7,739 nucleotides of DNA. Source: Candidatus Omnitrophota bacterium. Its GTDB lineage: Bacteria > Omnitrophota > Gorgyraeia > Duberdicusellales > 4484-171. Where the stretch lies: NCBI GenBank assembly GCA_028717025.1, contig JAQUOR010000075.1, positions 1 through 7,739 of the forward strand, written 5' to 3'. The stretch's first letter is position 1. The number at the start of each line of letters is the position of its first letter. Positions 1 to 5,982 of the stretch are shown here, in pieces. The translations under genes were made by a program, and so were the position numbers. The notes below the pieces were generated by a model. The model did not search any database and had not been told where the DNA came from. It saw only the letters and a list, made by a program, of their open reading frames with translations.

Positions 1-155
1 GATCTAGAGAATGGGGCAGGAAACTTTTTCGTGCCGCGCCCTTGCATCATCATTTCCAGCTTCTTGGCTGGAAAGAGCCAAAGATAATCGTGCGTTTTTG
101 GATCGTTTCCCTTATCTGCGCGGTCGCAACGTTATTGACGTTAAAGTTACGATAA
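1..155 (+). CDS. mraY: MraY, phospho-MurNAc-pentapeptide transferase (3' end only)
   Basis: This is the C-terminal 50 codons of MraY, read from base 3 to a TAA at 153-155. MraY is a polytopic membrane enzyme that transfers phospho-MurNAc-pentapeptide from UDP to undecaprenyl phosphate, giving lipid I. The translation contains LFRAAPLHHHFQLLGW, matching the family's conserved (R)xAPLHHHFE.xGW block. The three His codons are at 45-53, and this HHH motif belongs to the cytoplasmic active-site region. It is followed by KEPKIIVRFW and a hydrophobic last helix ending in LTLKLR, which is also the typical MraY terminus. Everything upstream lies outside the window. Its position directly before murD is standard for a dcw cluster. 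The identification rests on the very conserved tail and is close to certain despite the short length. Confidence 0.95.
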   Translation, partial: SREWGRKLFRAAPLHHHFQLLGWKEPKIIVRFWIVSLICAVATLLTLKLR

Positions 156-205
156 ACCGACGCTATAAAATTTGCTGCGTGCGTATCTGATAAAGTATTA
201 CATCG

Positions 206-1450
206 ATGAATATTGAGAATTTTAAAAAAGTCTGCGTTGTCGGGTGGGGCAAGAGCGGCATATCTTTGTGCAACGTATTGCTCGCACTGAAAAAAGAAGT
301 GCTTTTAACTGAAAGCAAGCCCAGGACAAGTTTTCATCCAGCCTTGATAGATAAATTTGCACAGTTTGGGGTAAAATTTGAGTTCGGCGCGCACACGGAA
401 GATTTCATAAAGCAGGCGCAGCTCCTTGTCTTAAGCCCGGGCGTTGACCCGGTAAGTTCCCCTGCAGTCATGGCTGCGCGTACCTTAAATATTCCCTCTG
501 TGGGGGAAGTAGAATTTTCTTTCTGGCTTACCAAAGCGCGGTTCATCGCCATTACCGGGACCAACGGTAAAACCACGACAACTTTCCTTACATACAGGGT
601 GCTTAAGACCAAACGTAAAAGAGTCTTTTTAGGCGGTAACATCGGCATCCCGGTCTCATCTTTTATCCTACAGACTAAACCCGGGGATCTCGTGGTGCTT
701 GAAATAAGTTCGTTTCAGCTGGAGACGATCATGGAATTTGCTCCGCATGTTGCGTGTTTGCTTAATCTTGAACCAAATCATCTGGACAGGCATCCGACGT
801 TCAAGGATTACTACGAAGCCAAGATGAATATCTTCAGAAATCAGAAAGCGAACGATTGGGCAGTGCTTAACGGCACAGGAACTCTACGCGGCGATATCGA
901 AAAACGGATAAAGTCAAACATCATTCATTTCTCAAATGAATTTCCTAACGAAAATTTTTCATGTATTTATAGAACTGCTACTATCTTCGGTTTAAGCAAA
1001 GCGGATTGCCTTTCCGTTTTCGCGCAATTTCGCGGTCTTCCGCACCGGTTGCAATCTGTCCGCGAAGTCGGGGGCGTGCATTTCATCAATGATTCTAAGT
1101 CAACAAACCCTTCTTCAACCATGTGGGCACTTAAAAGCATCAAGGGCAACGTTATCCTCATTGCCGGCGGCAAGGATAAGGGAGTTGACTATCAGACACT
1201 TGCGCCTTATTTAAAACGCGTTAAAAAAATTAATCTTATCGGTCAGGCAGCTGCGAAAATAAAAGATAGCCTTGGTACGCATGCTCCCGTAGAGATATTC
1301 CCCTCATTGGAAGATGCGGTTGCTGCTTCTTTTAAGGACGCTTCAAAGGGCGATACGGTGGTTTTTTCTCCTATGTGTTCGAGCTTTGACATGTTCTCGA
1401 ATTACATGGATAGGGGCAGGAAGTTTATGGCAGTTGTTAATAAGCTCTAA
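206..1450 (+). CDS. murD: MurD, UDP-MurNAc-L-alanine--D-glutamate ligase
   Basis: This cytoplasmic ATP-dependent ligase adds D-Glu to UDP-MurNAc-L-Ala. The 414 residues show the three Mur-ligase domains. The N-terminal UDP-binding Rossmann part has GWGKSG (13-18) and LSPGVDP (76-82). The central ATPase domain has the P-loop GTNGKTTTT (118-126), LEISSFQLE (165-173), NHLDRHP (191-197) and YYEAK with the probable carbamylated Lys206. The C-terminal domain has GLPHR (277-281), NDSKSTNP (295-302), AGGKDKG (320-326) and SPMCSSFD (388-395). It is about 20-25 residues shorter than usual. The loss lies just before the GxHNxxN element, where only one Asn (N250) can be matched by spacing to GLPHR. ATG 206 is the only possible start because an in-frame TAA sits at 191, and no clear Shine-Dalgarno precedes it. 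The gap from mraY is 50 bases. The family call is secure. Confidence 0.96.
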   Translation: MNIENFKKVCVVGWGKSGISLCNVLLALKKEVLLTESKPRTSFHPALIDKFAQFGVKFEFGAHTEDFIKQAQLLVLSPGVDPVSSPAVMAARTLNIPSVGEVEFSFWLTKARFIAITGTNGKTTTTFLTYRVLKTKRKRVFLGGNIGIPVSSFILQTKPGDLVVLEISSFQLETIMEFAPHVACLLNLEPNHLDRHPTFKDYYEAKMNIFRNQKANDWAVLNGTGTLRGDIEKRIKSNIIHFSNEFPNENFSCIYRTATIFGLSKADCLSVFAQFRGLPHRLQSVREVGGVHFINDSKSTNPSSTMWALKSIKGNVILIAGGKDKGVDYQTLAPYLKRVKKINLIGQAAAKIKDSLGTHAPVEIFPSLEDAVAASFKDASKGDTVVFSPMCSSFDMFSNYMDRGRKFMAVVNKL

Positions 1451-1461
1451 AGTTTTATAAT
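1434..1461 (+). promoter_or_regulatory. Candidate sigma70-type promoter for the ftsW leader
   Basis: A perfect TATAAT (1456-1461) lies 16 bases downstream of TTGTTA (1434-1439), which matches four of six bases of the -35 consensus TTGACA. The -35 box overlaps the last codons of murD and the -10 lies just past its stop. Initiation would be expected near 1467-1469, giving a leader of about 260 bases before ftsW. The sequence fit is good, but promoter activity is inferred, and AT-rich hexamers arise by chance. Confidence 0.45.
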
Positions 1462-1496
1462 TGTAAATTTGTCTGTCGTGCAATCTTTAAGAATTC

Positions 1497-1604
1497 CGGT
1501 AACGGTAAGGGCAACGAAGCCTCCCGCCTGCAAAGGCATTCGGCGGGATCCCGCAGAGACTTTAGTCGCATGCGGGAGGTATCGGTAAACGGCTAACGGT
1601 TACG
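1497..1604 (+). repeat. Imperfect direct repeats flanking the palindromic block
   Basis: The 20 bases at 1497-1516 and the 22 bases at 1583-1604 align with 17 identities, three mismatches and two single-base gaps. Both begin CGGTAA and end ACG. They bracket the palindromic unit at 1520-1579, an arrangement that could reflect insertion of a small element or a local duplication. The second copy also supplies the 5' arm of the long helix closed at 1698. No source element is recognised. Confidence 0.4.
1520..1579 (+). repeat. Tandem GC-rich palindromes, REP/MITE-like
   Basis: Two hairpins abut without a spacer. The first pairs TCCCGCC (1522-1528) with GGCGGGA (1542-1548), with an inner TGC/GCA stem capped by AAAG. 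The second pairs TCCCGCA (1549-1555) with TGCGGGA (1571-1577), with an inner GAC/GTC stem capped by TTTA. The same arms also allow one alternative outer stem, CCTCCCGC (1520-1527) with GCGGGAGG (1572-1579), so the block can adopt two exclusive folds. The related arm sequences look like a dispersed palindromic repeat. Other genomic copies cannot be seen from here. It does not end in a T-run, so it is not an obvious terminator. Confidence 0.55.
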
Positions 1605-1698
1605 TCTTAAAGAATGATGTTTATTGGGTCGATAGCCATGGCCCAGTAGGCACCCTGGTGGGTAGCCGATAGACGAAACGGGCCTCGTAACCGTAGCC
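1591..1698 (+). ncRNA. Predicted structured RNA segment in the ftsW leader
   Basis: Bases 1591-1604 (GGCTAACGGTTACG) pair with 1686-1698 (CGTAACCGTAGCC) to form 13 base pairs interrupted by one bulged A (1595), nine of them uninterrupted. Inside this closing helix, GGC-ACCC (1649-1655) pairs with GGGT-A-GCC (1660-1667) around a TGGT loop. GGCCC (1640-1644) can pair with GGGCC (1680-1684) to enclose that hairpin. The segment is followed by CAAAGACGC and a T-rich stretch before the ftsW ATG. It has no ORF longer than 11 codons. I could not match it to a riboswitch class I know: the c-di-GMP-I, cobalamin, TPP, FMN and guanidine signatures were considered and are absent. It could be a cis-regulatory leader, a small RNA, or an element with terminal inverted repeats. 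Function is unknown. Confidence 0.45.
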
Positions 1699-1727
1699 CA
1701 AAGACGCTATCTTTATTTTATTGATAT

Positions 1728-2852
1728 ATGCAGACCCTTGACCTTAAACGAGAGCGGCGATTCATCCTTTATACGGTTATTTTTTTAGCGTTCTTCGGCA
1801 CGCTCATGGTATACGAATCTTCCAGTATTTACGCCTACAAGATCTCCAATGATTCTGCATATTTTTTTACAAGGCAGTTTATATATTTAGCAATAGGCCT
1901 GGCGCTGTTCTTTCTGATGCTTTTTGTTGACCTTGAGTTCTTGAGAAAATACAGTAAAGAATTTTTGGCCCTCACTATTATTTTACTTGTTGCCGTACTC
2001 ATCGTCGGCAAACGTGCCGGCGGAGCGAGACGGTGGTTCCATTTCCCGTTTTTTAATTTCCAGCCTTCCGAGATGCTCAAAGTCACCTATCTGTTATATT
2101 GTGCGGAATATTTCAAACGCAAGGGTATCCTTATACGGTACTTTAAGGCCGGTCTTGCGCCGCTTGGGCTTATTTTAGGGGCAGTGTGCGTTTTTCTCAT
2201 ACTGGAACCGGATTTAGGGACTGCCATTTTCTGGGTTGTCTGGACCTTGCTTTTTCTTCTTTTACACAGGGCCCGGAAAAAACACCTCATACTCATTTTT
2301 TTGATAGGGACAGTATTTGTTTTTTTCTTAGTTGCTTTTTTCCCTTATCGTTTCAGAAGAATTACCGCATACCTTAACCCGTTCGCCGATCCGCGCAATA
2401 CCGGTTTCCAGATAATCCAGTCTCAAATTGCGTATGGCGAAGGAGGGCTTTTTGGGGTGGGTCTGGGAGAGGGGAGACAAAAATTGTTCTTTCTTCCTGC
2501 CGCGCATACCGATTTTATTTTTTCTATTATTGCCGAAGAGTTTGGATTGGTGGGCGCCTTATCGCTTCTTTTTATATTTTTTGTATTGTTTAATAAGATG
2601 GTTGCTATCGCCAGAGAGTCTTGCGACGAATTCCGCAGGGGTATCCTCTGGGGCATTATTTTTATTTTTTTTCTGGAGGTGGTCGTTAACATAGGAGTGA
2701 CCTGCGGACTTTTTCCTACCAAAGGTCTGCCGCTTCCGTTCATAAGTTACGGAGGAAGCAACCTTATAACGCATTTTATTCTTTTAGGCCTGTTTTTTAA
2801 TGCATCGCGACATAACGAAGGAAATAATGAAAACGGTTCTATTAGCGTGTGA
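1728..2852 (+). CDS. ftsW: FtsW, SEDS-family septal peptidoglycan glycosyltransferase
   Basis: This polytopic inner-membrane enzyme polymerises lipid II at the division site, working with a class B PBP. The 374 residues are rich in hydrophobic helices, with about ten membrane segments expected. Family motifs appear in order: MVYESSS (27-33) in the first helix, RRWFHFP...FQPSE (101-115), LEPDLGTA (159-166), the extracellular loop with GFQIIQSQIA (226-235) and GLGEGRQKLFFLPAAHTDF (245-263), and TKGLPLPFISYGGSN (331-345). Asp262 in AHTDF corresponds to the proposed catalytic Asp of SEDS proteins. ATG 1728 is the only start because a TGA precedes it in frame at 1722. No Shine-Dalgarno is visible in the T-rich leader, which fits translation depending on leader structure or being weak. 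RodA is an alternative, but the murD/murG context favours FtsW. Confidence 0.94.
   Translation: MQTLDLKRERRFILYTVIFLAFFGTLMVYESSSIYAYKISNDSAYFFTRQFIYLAIGLALFFLMLFVDLEFLRKYSKEFLALTIILLVAVLIVGKRAGGARRWFHFPFFNFQPSEMLKVTYLLYCAEYFKRKGILIRYFKAGLAPLGLILGAVCVFLILEPDLGTAIFWVVWTLLFLLLHRARKKHLILIFLIGTVFVFFLVAFFPYRFRRITAYLNPFADPRNTGFQIIQSQIAYGEGGLFGVGLGEGRQKLFFLPAAHTDFIFSIIAEEFGLVGALSLLFIFFVLFNKMVAIARESCDEFRRGILWGIIFIFFLEVVVNIGVTCGLFPTKGLPLPFISYGGSNLITHFILLGLFFNASRHNEGNNENGSISV
2818..2822 (+). promoter_or_regulatory. Shine-Dalgarno deciding the murG start
   Basis: AAGGA lies four bases before ATG 2827, inside the ftsW reading frame. An upstream in-frame ATG at 2800 would add nine residues (MHRDITKEI) with no homology to the MurG N-terminus and has no such site. 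This favours 2827 as the true start. Confidence 0.75.
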
Positions 2853-3861
2853 CAGAAGCGGCGGGCATATTTTTCCGGCTTTAGCATTGGCAAAAGAACT
2901 AAGAAAGCGCCAGAAAGATAACGTACGGATATGTTTTTTTGCGACTTCTGCTTCCTTGAAATGCTATTGCGTACAAGAAGGCTTTCCCGTGCTCGGTAAG
3001 GCATTTTCTTTAAGAAACTTGCTGTATGAAGGTCTTTTTCGGTTTGTTGAAGCGTTCTACGTTATTGCCAAAGTACGCCCGCGCAGTATCGTCGGATTTG
3101 GGGGCAGGGATAGCTTCTTTCTGATTTTTTTCGGCTCCCTTTTTTTTATTGAAACGCTCATCTATGAACCGAATATAAAATTAGGAAAAGCAAACAAGAT
3201 TCTCTCTTATTTTGTGAGAAAGGTTTTGGCTGGTTTTCAGGAAGGCTTTAAAAGCAGAAAGAAGTGTGTGGTGGGCATCCCGCTGCGGGAAAATATCCGC
3301 ATCGTCAATAAGAAAGAAGCGCGCAGGGCTTTAGGGTTTACCGAGGAGCCGGTAATCTTTTGTTTCGGCGGAAGCCAGGGTTCTTCTTTTTTAAATAACG
3401 CATGCATGCGCTTGGTCAAGGAACTTTCCGGGAATTATCAGATTATCCATTTGACCGGCAAAAGAGAATACTTCCAAATTATGCAATTTTATAATACAAT
3501 AGAAAAAAGAAAGTTCGTAAAGGATTTTTCTTATTCGGTAGAAACGCTCTACAGCGCTGCCGACGTGGTGATTTCCCGTTGCGGCGCATCTACCTTAGGC
3601 GAAATCGCATATTACCGCCTGCCGGCTATTTTGATTCCGCATCCACAGGCAGGGGGGCACCAGAAAGATAATGCGTTTTATTTTAAAGATCGCGGCGCGG
3701 CATTTGTATTCCTGCAGAATGAATTTTCATTTGAGGAATTTAAGCGTACGGCAGCGCAGATGCTTAGCGATGAGCGCCTGCGGGAAGAGCTTAAGGGTAA
3801 TTTAGGAAAGATAAAACTGGGAGTGAACGTTGAAGAGTTTTGCAATAGCGTTGTTTCTTAG
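2827..3861 (+). CDS. murG: MurG, UDP-GlcNAc:lipid I GlcNAc transferase (divergent N-domain)
   Basis: This peripheral inner-membrane GT-B enzyme (family GT28) converts lipid I to lipid II. It is 344 residues from ATG 2827, slightly short of the usual 355-365. The C-terminal donor-binding domain is canonical: GIPLR (150-154, the GNPVR element), GGSQGSSFLN (181-190), HLTG (208-211), AADVVISRCGASTLGE (245-259) with the conserved Glu259, LPAILIPHP (265-273) and GGHQKDNA (276-283). The N-terminal acceptor side is altered: the usual GGTGGH is DRSGGH (9-14), GFGGYxSGP is GFGGRDSFF (90-98), and HEQN is YEPN (113-116). It overlaps ftsW by 26 bases and the next gene by 32. The divergence is probably lineage drift, but altered acceptor recognition is possible. 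Its place in the cluster makes MurG by far the best call. Confidence 0.9.
   Translation: MKTVLLACDRSGGHIFPALALAKELRKRQKDNVRICFFATSASLKCYCVQEGFPVLGKAFSLRNLLYEGLFRFVEAFYVIAKVRPRSIVGFGGRDSFFLIFFGSLFFIETLIYEPNIKLGKANKILSYFVRKVLAGFQEGFKSRKKCVVGIPLRENIRIVNKKEARRALGFTEEPVIFCFGGSQGSSFLNNACMRLVKELSGNYQIIHLTGKREYFQIMQFYNTIEKRKFVKDFSYSVETLYSAADVVISRCGASTLGEIAYYRLPAILIPHPQAGGHQKDNAFYFKDRGAAFVFLQNEFSFEEFKRTAAQMLSDERLREELKGNLGKIKLGVNVEEFCNSVVS
3819..3823 (+). promoter_or_regulatory. Shine-Dalgarno for a TTG start
   Basis: GGGAG sits six bases before TTG 3830, within the end of murG. The in-frame TGA at 3824-3826 excludes any earlier start, and the TTG is followed directly by a good signal peptide, so this unusual start codon is well supported. 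Confidence 0.65.
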
Positions 3862-4621
3862 CGTTGCGTGTCTCAACGGTGCGTGCGCGCAGCAGGAACA
3901 TATAAGAGAAGTGCGTTCCGAGCATTTCCTGGTTTATTATCCTGAAGGCGTGGATGAAAGTTATGCCCGTGGCATTGCCGATACGGCAGAAGGTTACTAT
4001 CGGGACATCACTCAGGAGTTTAATCTAATACGTGATAAATTATGGTTATGGGAAAACAGGGCGAAAATCTTTATTGCCAAAGATGAACAGGATTATCGCA
4101 CTAAGTACAAGTGTCCAGCCTGGTCGGGCGCGTGCGTTAATCACGAGGATAAAATGATTTATACCTATCCCGATCAGAAGCGTCGTTCTACGGTCTTTAG
4201 TCACGAATTGACCCATATTATTTTCCGGGAATATGTCGGCAGCGGTAGATTCCCCTTGTGGCTGGATGAAGCAGCGGCTACATATATAGAGAATAAATAT
4301 GGGGGCAATAGCTATGAGAATCGCTTATTTATTTTAAAAAATGCAATGAGCGCTAATGGGTATATAAAATTTTCTGATTTAAACCAAATGAGTACTTCTA
4401 GTCTTGCTACGGCATCGAGAGAAACTGTGGATCTTTTTTATATTGAATCGTTTTCGATAGTGTCATTTATGGTAAAACGTTACGGCCGGGATAATTTTTC
4501 CCAGTTTTTATATTTTCTAAAAAACGGTTCTACGCTCGAAGAGGCGATCCCAAAGACTTTTCAATCCGTACGAACCATCGATGATCTGGAGGCACAATGG
4601 AAGAAGTTTTACACGGAATAA
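3830..4621 (+). CDS. Secreted gluzincin-like metallopeptidase (Peptidase_MA-like), unknown substrate
   Basis: This 263-residue protein starts at TTG 3830. Residues 1-20 look like a signal peptide: Lys2, then the hydrophobic stretch FAIALFLSVACL, ending ACA before QQ, which suits signal peptidase I cleavage. The lipobox fit at Cys14 or Cys19 is poor. The mature part carries HELTH (125-129) and, 18 residues after the second His, WLDEAAATYIE with Glu147. This is the HExxH...E zinc-ligand arrangement of gluzincins and resembles Peptidase_MA-type domains. Cys95 and Cys102 could form a small disulfide loop. With zinc ligands and the catalytic Glu126 all present, it is probably active. It overlaps murG by 32 bases and murC by 25, so it is a fixed part of the operon and may act on an envelope or divisome protein, which is inference. 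I do not recognise a named gene. Confidence 0.85.
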   Translation: MKSFAIALFLSVACLNGACAQQEHIREVRSEHFLVYYPEGVDESYARGIADTAEGYYRDITQEFNLIRDKLWLWENRAKIFIAKDEQDYRTKYKCPAWSGACVNHEDKMIYTYPDQKRRSTVFSHELTHIIFREYVGSGRFPLWLDEAAATYIENKYGGNSYENRLFILKNAMSANGYIKFSDLNQMSTSSLATASRETVDLFYIESFSIVSFMVKRYGRDNFSQFLYFLKNGSTLEEAIPKTFQSVRTIDDLEAQWKKFYTE

Positions 4622-5982
4622 AAAATATCTATCTGGTAGGCATCGGCGGCATAGGGATGAGCGGCCTGGCACTGCTTTTAAAAGACAAAGGCTTTAACGT
4701 CAAGGGGTCAGATCTTGCAGAATCATATACCGTCCGGATGCTGCAGAGCGATGGCATCGCCGTAGACATCGGGCATAGAAGGGAAAATATTACCGATGGT
4801 TTGGACCTGCTTGTGCATTCCTCTGCGGTTAAAGAAAATAATCCGGAGATCATTGAAGCACGGAACAAAAAAACCAGGATTATAAAACGCGGAGAACTTT
4901 TAGGGATGTTATGTTCGGGGCAGCGTACGGTTGCGGTAAGCGGCAGCCACGGTAAGACCACGACAACCGCGCTCATCGGACACTTATTGACGCAGTTAGG
5001 CCATCAACCGGCGGTGTGCGTCGGAGGACTGCCGTTAAATTATTCCCGTAATGCCTGGTGGGGGAATGATTACTTTGTTATCGAAACCGACGAAAGCGAC
5101 GGAAGTTTCCTTTATTGCGAGCCGTGGGTTTCTGTAATAACGAATATTGATCACGAACATCTTGATTATCATAAAACAATCGAAAATCTAAAAGAAAGTT
5201 TTCTGCAGTTTGCCTTGCATACTCACGGTAAGGTTTTCGGCTGCGGGGATGATGCCTCCGTCAGGAGTATCCTTGAGCGCGTCGGCGGTATATCCTACGG
5301 ATTTAGCCCCGCTAATATGATTTGCGCACGCAATTTTCATTTTGACGGTGAGTTCAGCTGTTTTGACGTAACGATTGCCGGCACGTGCATTCCTGACGTA
5401 AAGGTCCCGCTTTTAGGAGAACATAATGCGCTCAATACGCTCGCAGTATTAGGGTTTTTCTTTCATTGCGGGTTTGATCTGAGTAAGGTAATCGAAGGAT
5501 TAAAGACGTTTAAAGGGACAAAGCGGCGTTTCCAGATTAAAGAGCGCGTAGCAGGAGTAACGTTCATTGACGACTACGCGCACCATCCGACGGAAATCGG
5601 CGCGGTTTTAAAAGCGGCACGGTATTTGAATCCCAAACGAATAGTAGCGATATTCCAGCCTCATCGTTTTTCGCGTGTAAAATCTTTATGCAAAGAATTT
5701 TCCGGTTGTTTTTCTCTTGTTGATGAATTGATAGTGACCGATATCTATTCTGCGTCAGAGAAAAATAACGAAGGGATTGATGTTATGTTTCTTCTTGATG
5801 AGATAAAGAAGCAATTTCCCCGCAAGGTTTATTATGTCCCGAAAGAGAAACTTGTCCAAGAGGTCCCTCTTTGCATTGAAGAGGGAGATTTTGTCTTAGG
5901 ATTGGGGGCAGGGGACATAAACATTGTCATGGAAGGCATCGTCAATGAGTATAAAAAAAATAGAGTTAAGACAGCACGTTGA
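4597..5982 (+). CDS. murC: MurC, UDP-MurNAc--L-alanine ligase
   Basis: This cytoplasmic ATP-dependent ligase adds the first residue, L-Ala, to UDP-MurNAc. It is 461 residues, the normal length. The UDP-binding domain opens with YLVGIGGIGMSGLA (12-25) and has SDL (38-40) and HSSAV (74-78). The central domain has the P-loop GSHGKTTTT (116-124), ETDESDGSF (163-171), TNIDHEHLDYH (182-192) and GEHNALN (274-280). The C-terminal domain has GTKRRF (307-312), DDYAHHPTEI (325-334), FQPHRFSR (353-360) and GAGDI (437-441). The YAHHP and GTKRRF signatures separate it from MurD, MurE, MurF and Mpl. ATG 4597 has a strong GGAGG at 4588-4592, four bases upstream, inside the peptidase gene. It overlaps the peptidase gene by 25 bases and murB by 38. 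All catalytic motifs are intact. Confidence 0.97.
   Translation: MEEVLHGIKNIYLVGIGGIGMSGLALLLKDKGFNVKGSDLAESYTVRMLQSDGIAVDIGHRRENITDGLDLLVHSSAVKENNPEIIEARNKKTRIIKRGELLGMLCSGQRTVAVSGSHGKTTTTALIGHLLTQLGHQPAVCVGGLPLNYSRNAWWGNDYFVIETDESDGSFLYCEPWVSVITNIDHEHLDYHKTIENLKESFLQFALHTHGKVFGCGDDASVRSILERVGGISYGFSPANMICARNFHFDGEFSCFDVTIAGTCIPDVKVPLLGEHNALNTLAVLGFFFHCGFDLSKVIEGLKTFKGTKRRFQIKERVAGVTFIDDYAHHPTEIGAVLKAARYLNPKRIVAIFQPHRFSRVKSLCKEFSGCFSLVDELIVTDIYSASEKNNEGIDVMFLLDEIKKQFPRKVYYVPKEKLVQEVPLCIEEGDFVLGLGAGDINIVMEGIVNEYKKNRVKTAR
5931..5936 (+). promoter_or_regulatory. Shine-Dalgarno deciding the murB start
   Basis: GGAAGG lies eight bases before ATG 5945, within the end of murC. A TTG at 5924 is also in frame and would add MSWKASS, but it has no such site at a suitable distance and the added residues look like nothing in MurB. 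The ATG is preferred. Confidence 0.65.

Noticed and set aside
1..4. GATC at the exact window start and another near the end, suggesting restriction-clone ends
   Set aside because: A four-base match is expected often by chance, and nothing else indicates a cloning junction.
141..169. TTAAAG, 17 bases, TATAAA as a promoter before murD
   Set aside because: Only three of six -35 bases match, and the -35 lies in the mraY coding end. It is too weak to list beside the much better site at 1434-1461.
334..648. Reverse-strand ORFs opposite murD, and similar ones opposite ftsW, murC, murB and ddl
   Set aside because: They are shadows of strongly conserved + strand genes, with low-complexity or arginine- and serine-rich translations and no recognisable motifs.
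1497..1680. A c-di-GMP-I (GEMM) riboswitch, suggested by GGGCAACGAAGCC and GGGTAGCCGAT
   Set aside because: The obligatory GGCAAACC and GACGCAAAGCC elements and the paired order of helices are absent. The resemblance is limited to short words.
1700..1722. Intrinsic terminator ending the leader (AAAGA-CGCTA-TCTTT then ATTTTATTG)
   Set aside because: The stem is five AT-rich pairs and the T-tract is interrupted. It would be too weak to terminate, and ftsW follows at once.
2800..2826. Upstream start of murG at ATG 2800
   Set aside because: The extra nine residues do not resemble MurG. ATG 2827 has a Shine-Dalgarno, and its product begins with the hydrophobic strand typical of the family.
3278..3290. 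Perfect palindrome TCCCGCTGCGGGA inside murG, sharing its core with the leader palindromes
   Set aside because: It encodes the conserved GIPLR motif of MurG in frame, so the palindrome is most simply explained by codon use. It cannot be counted as another copy of the repeat.
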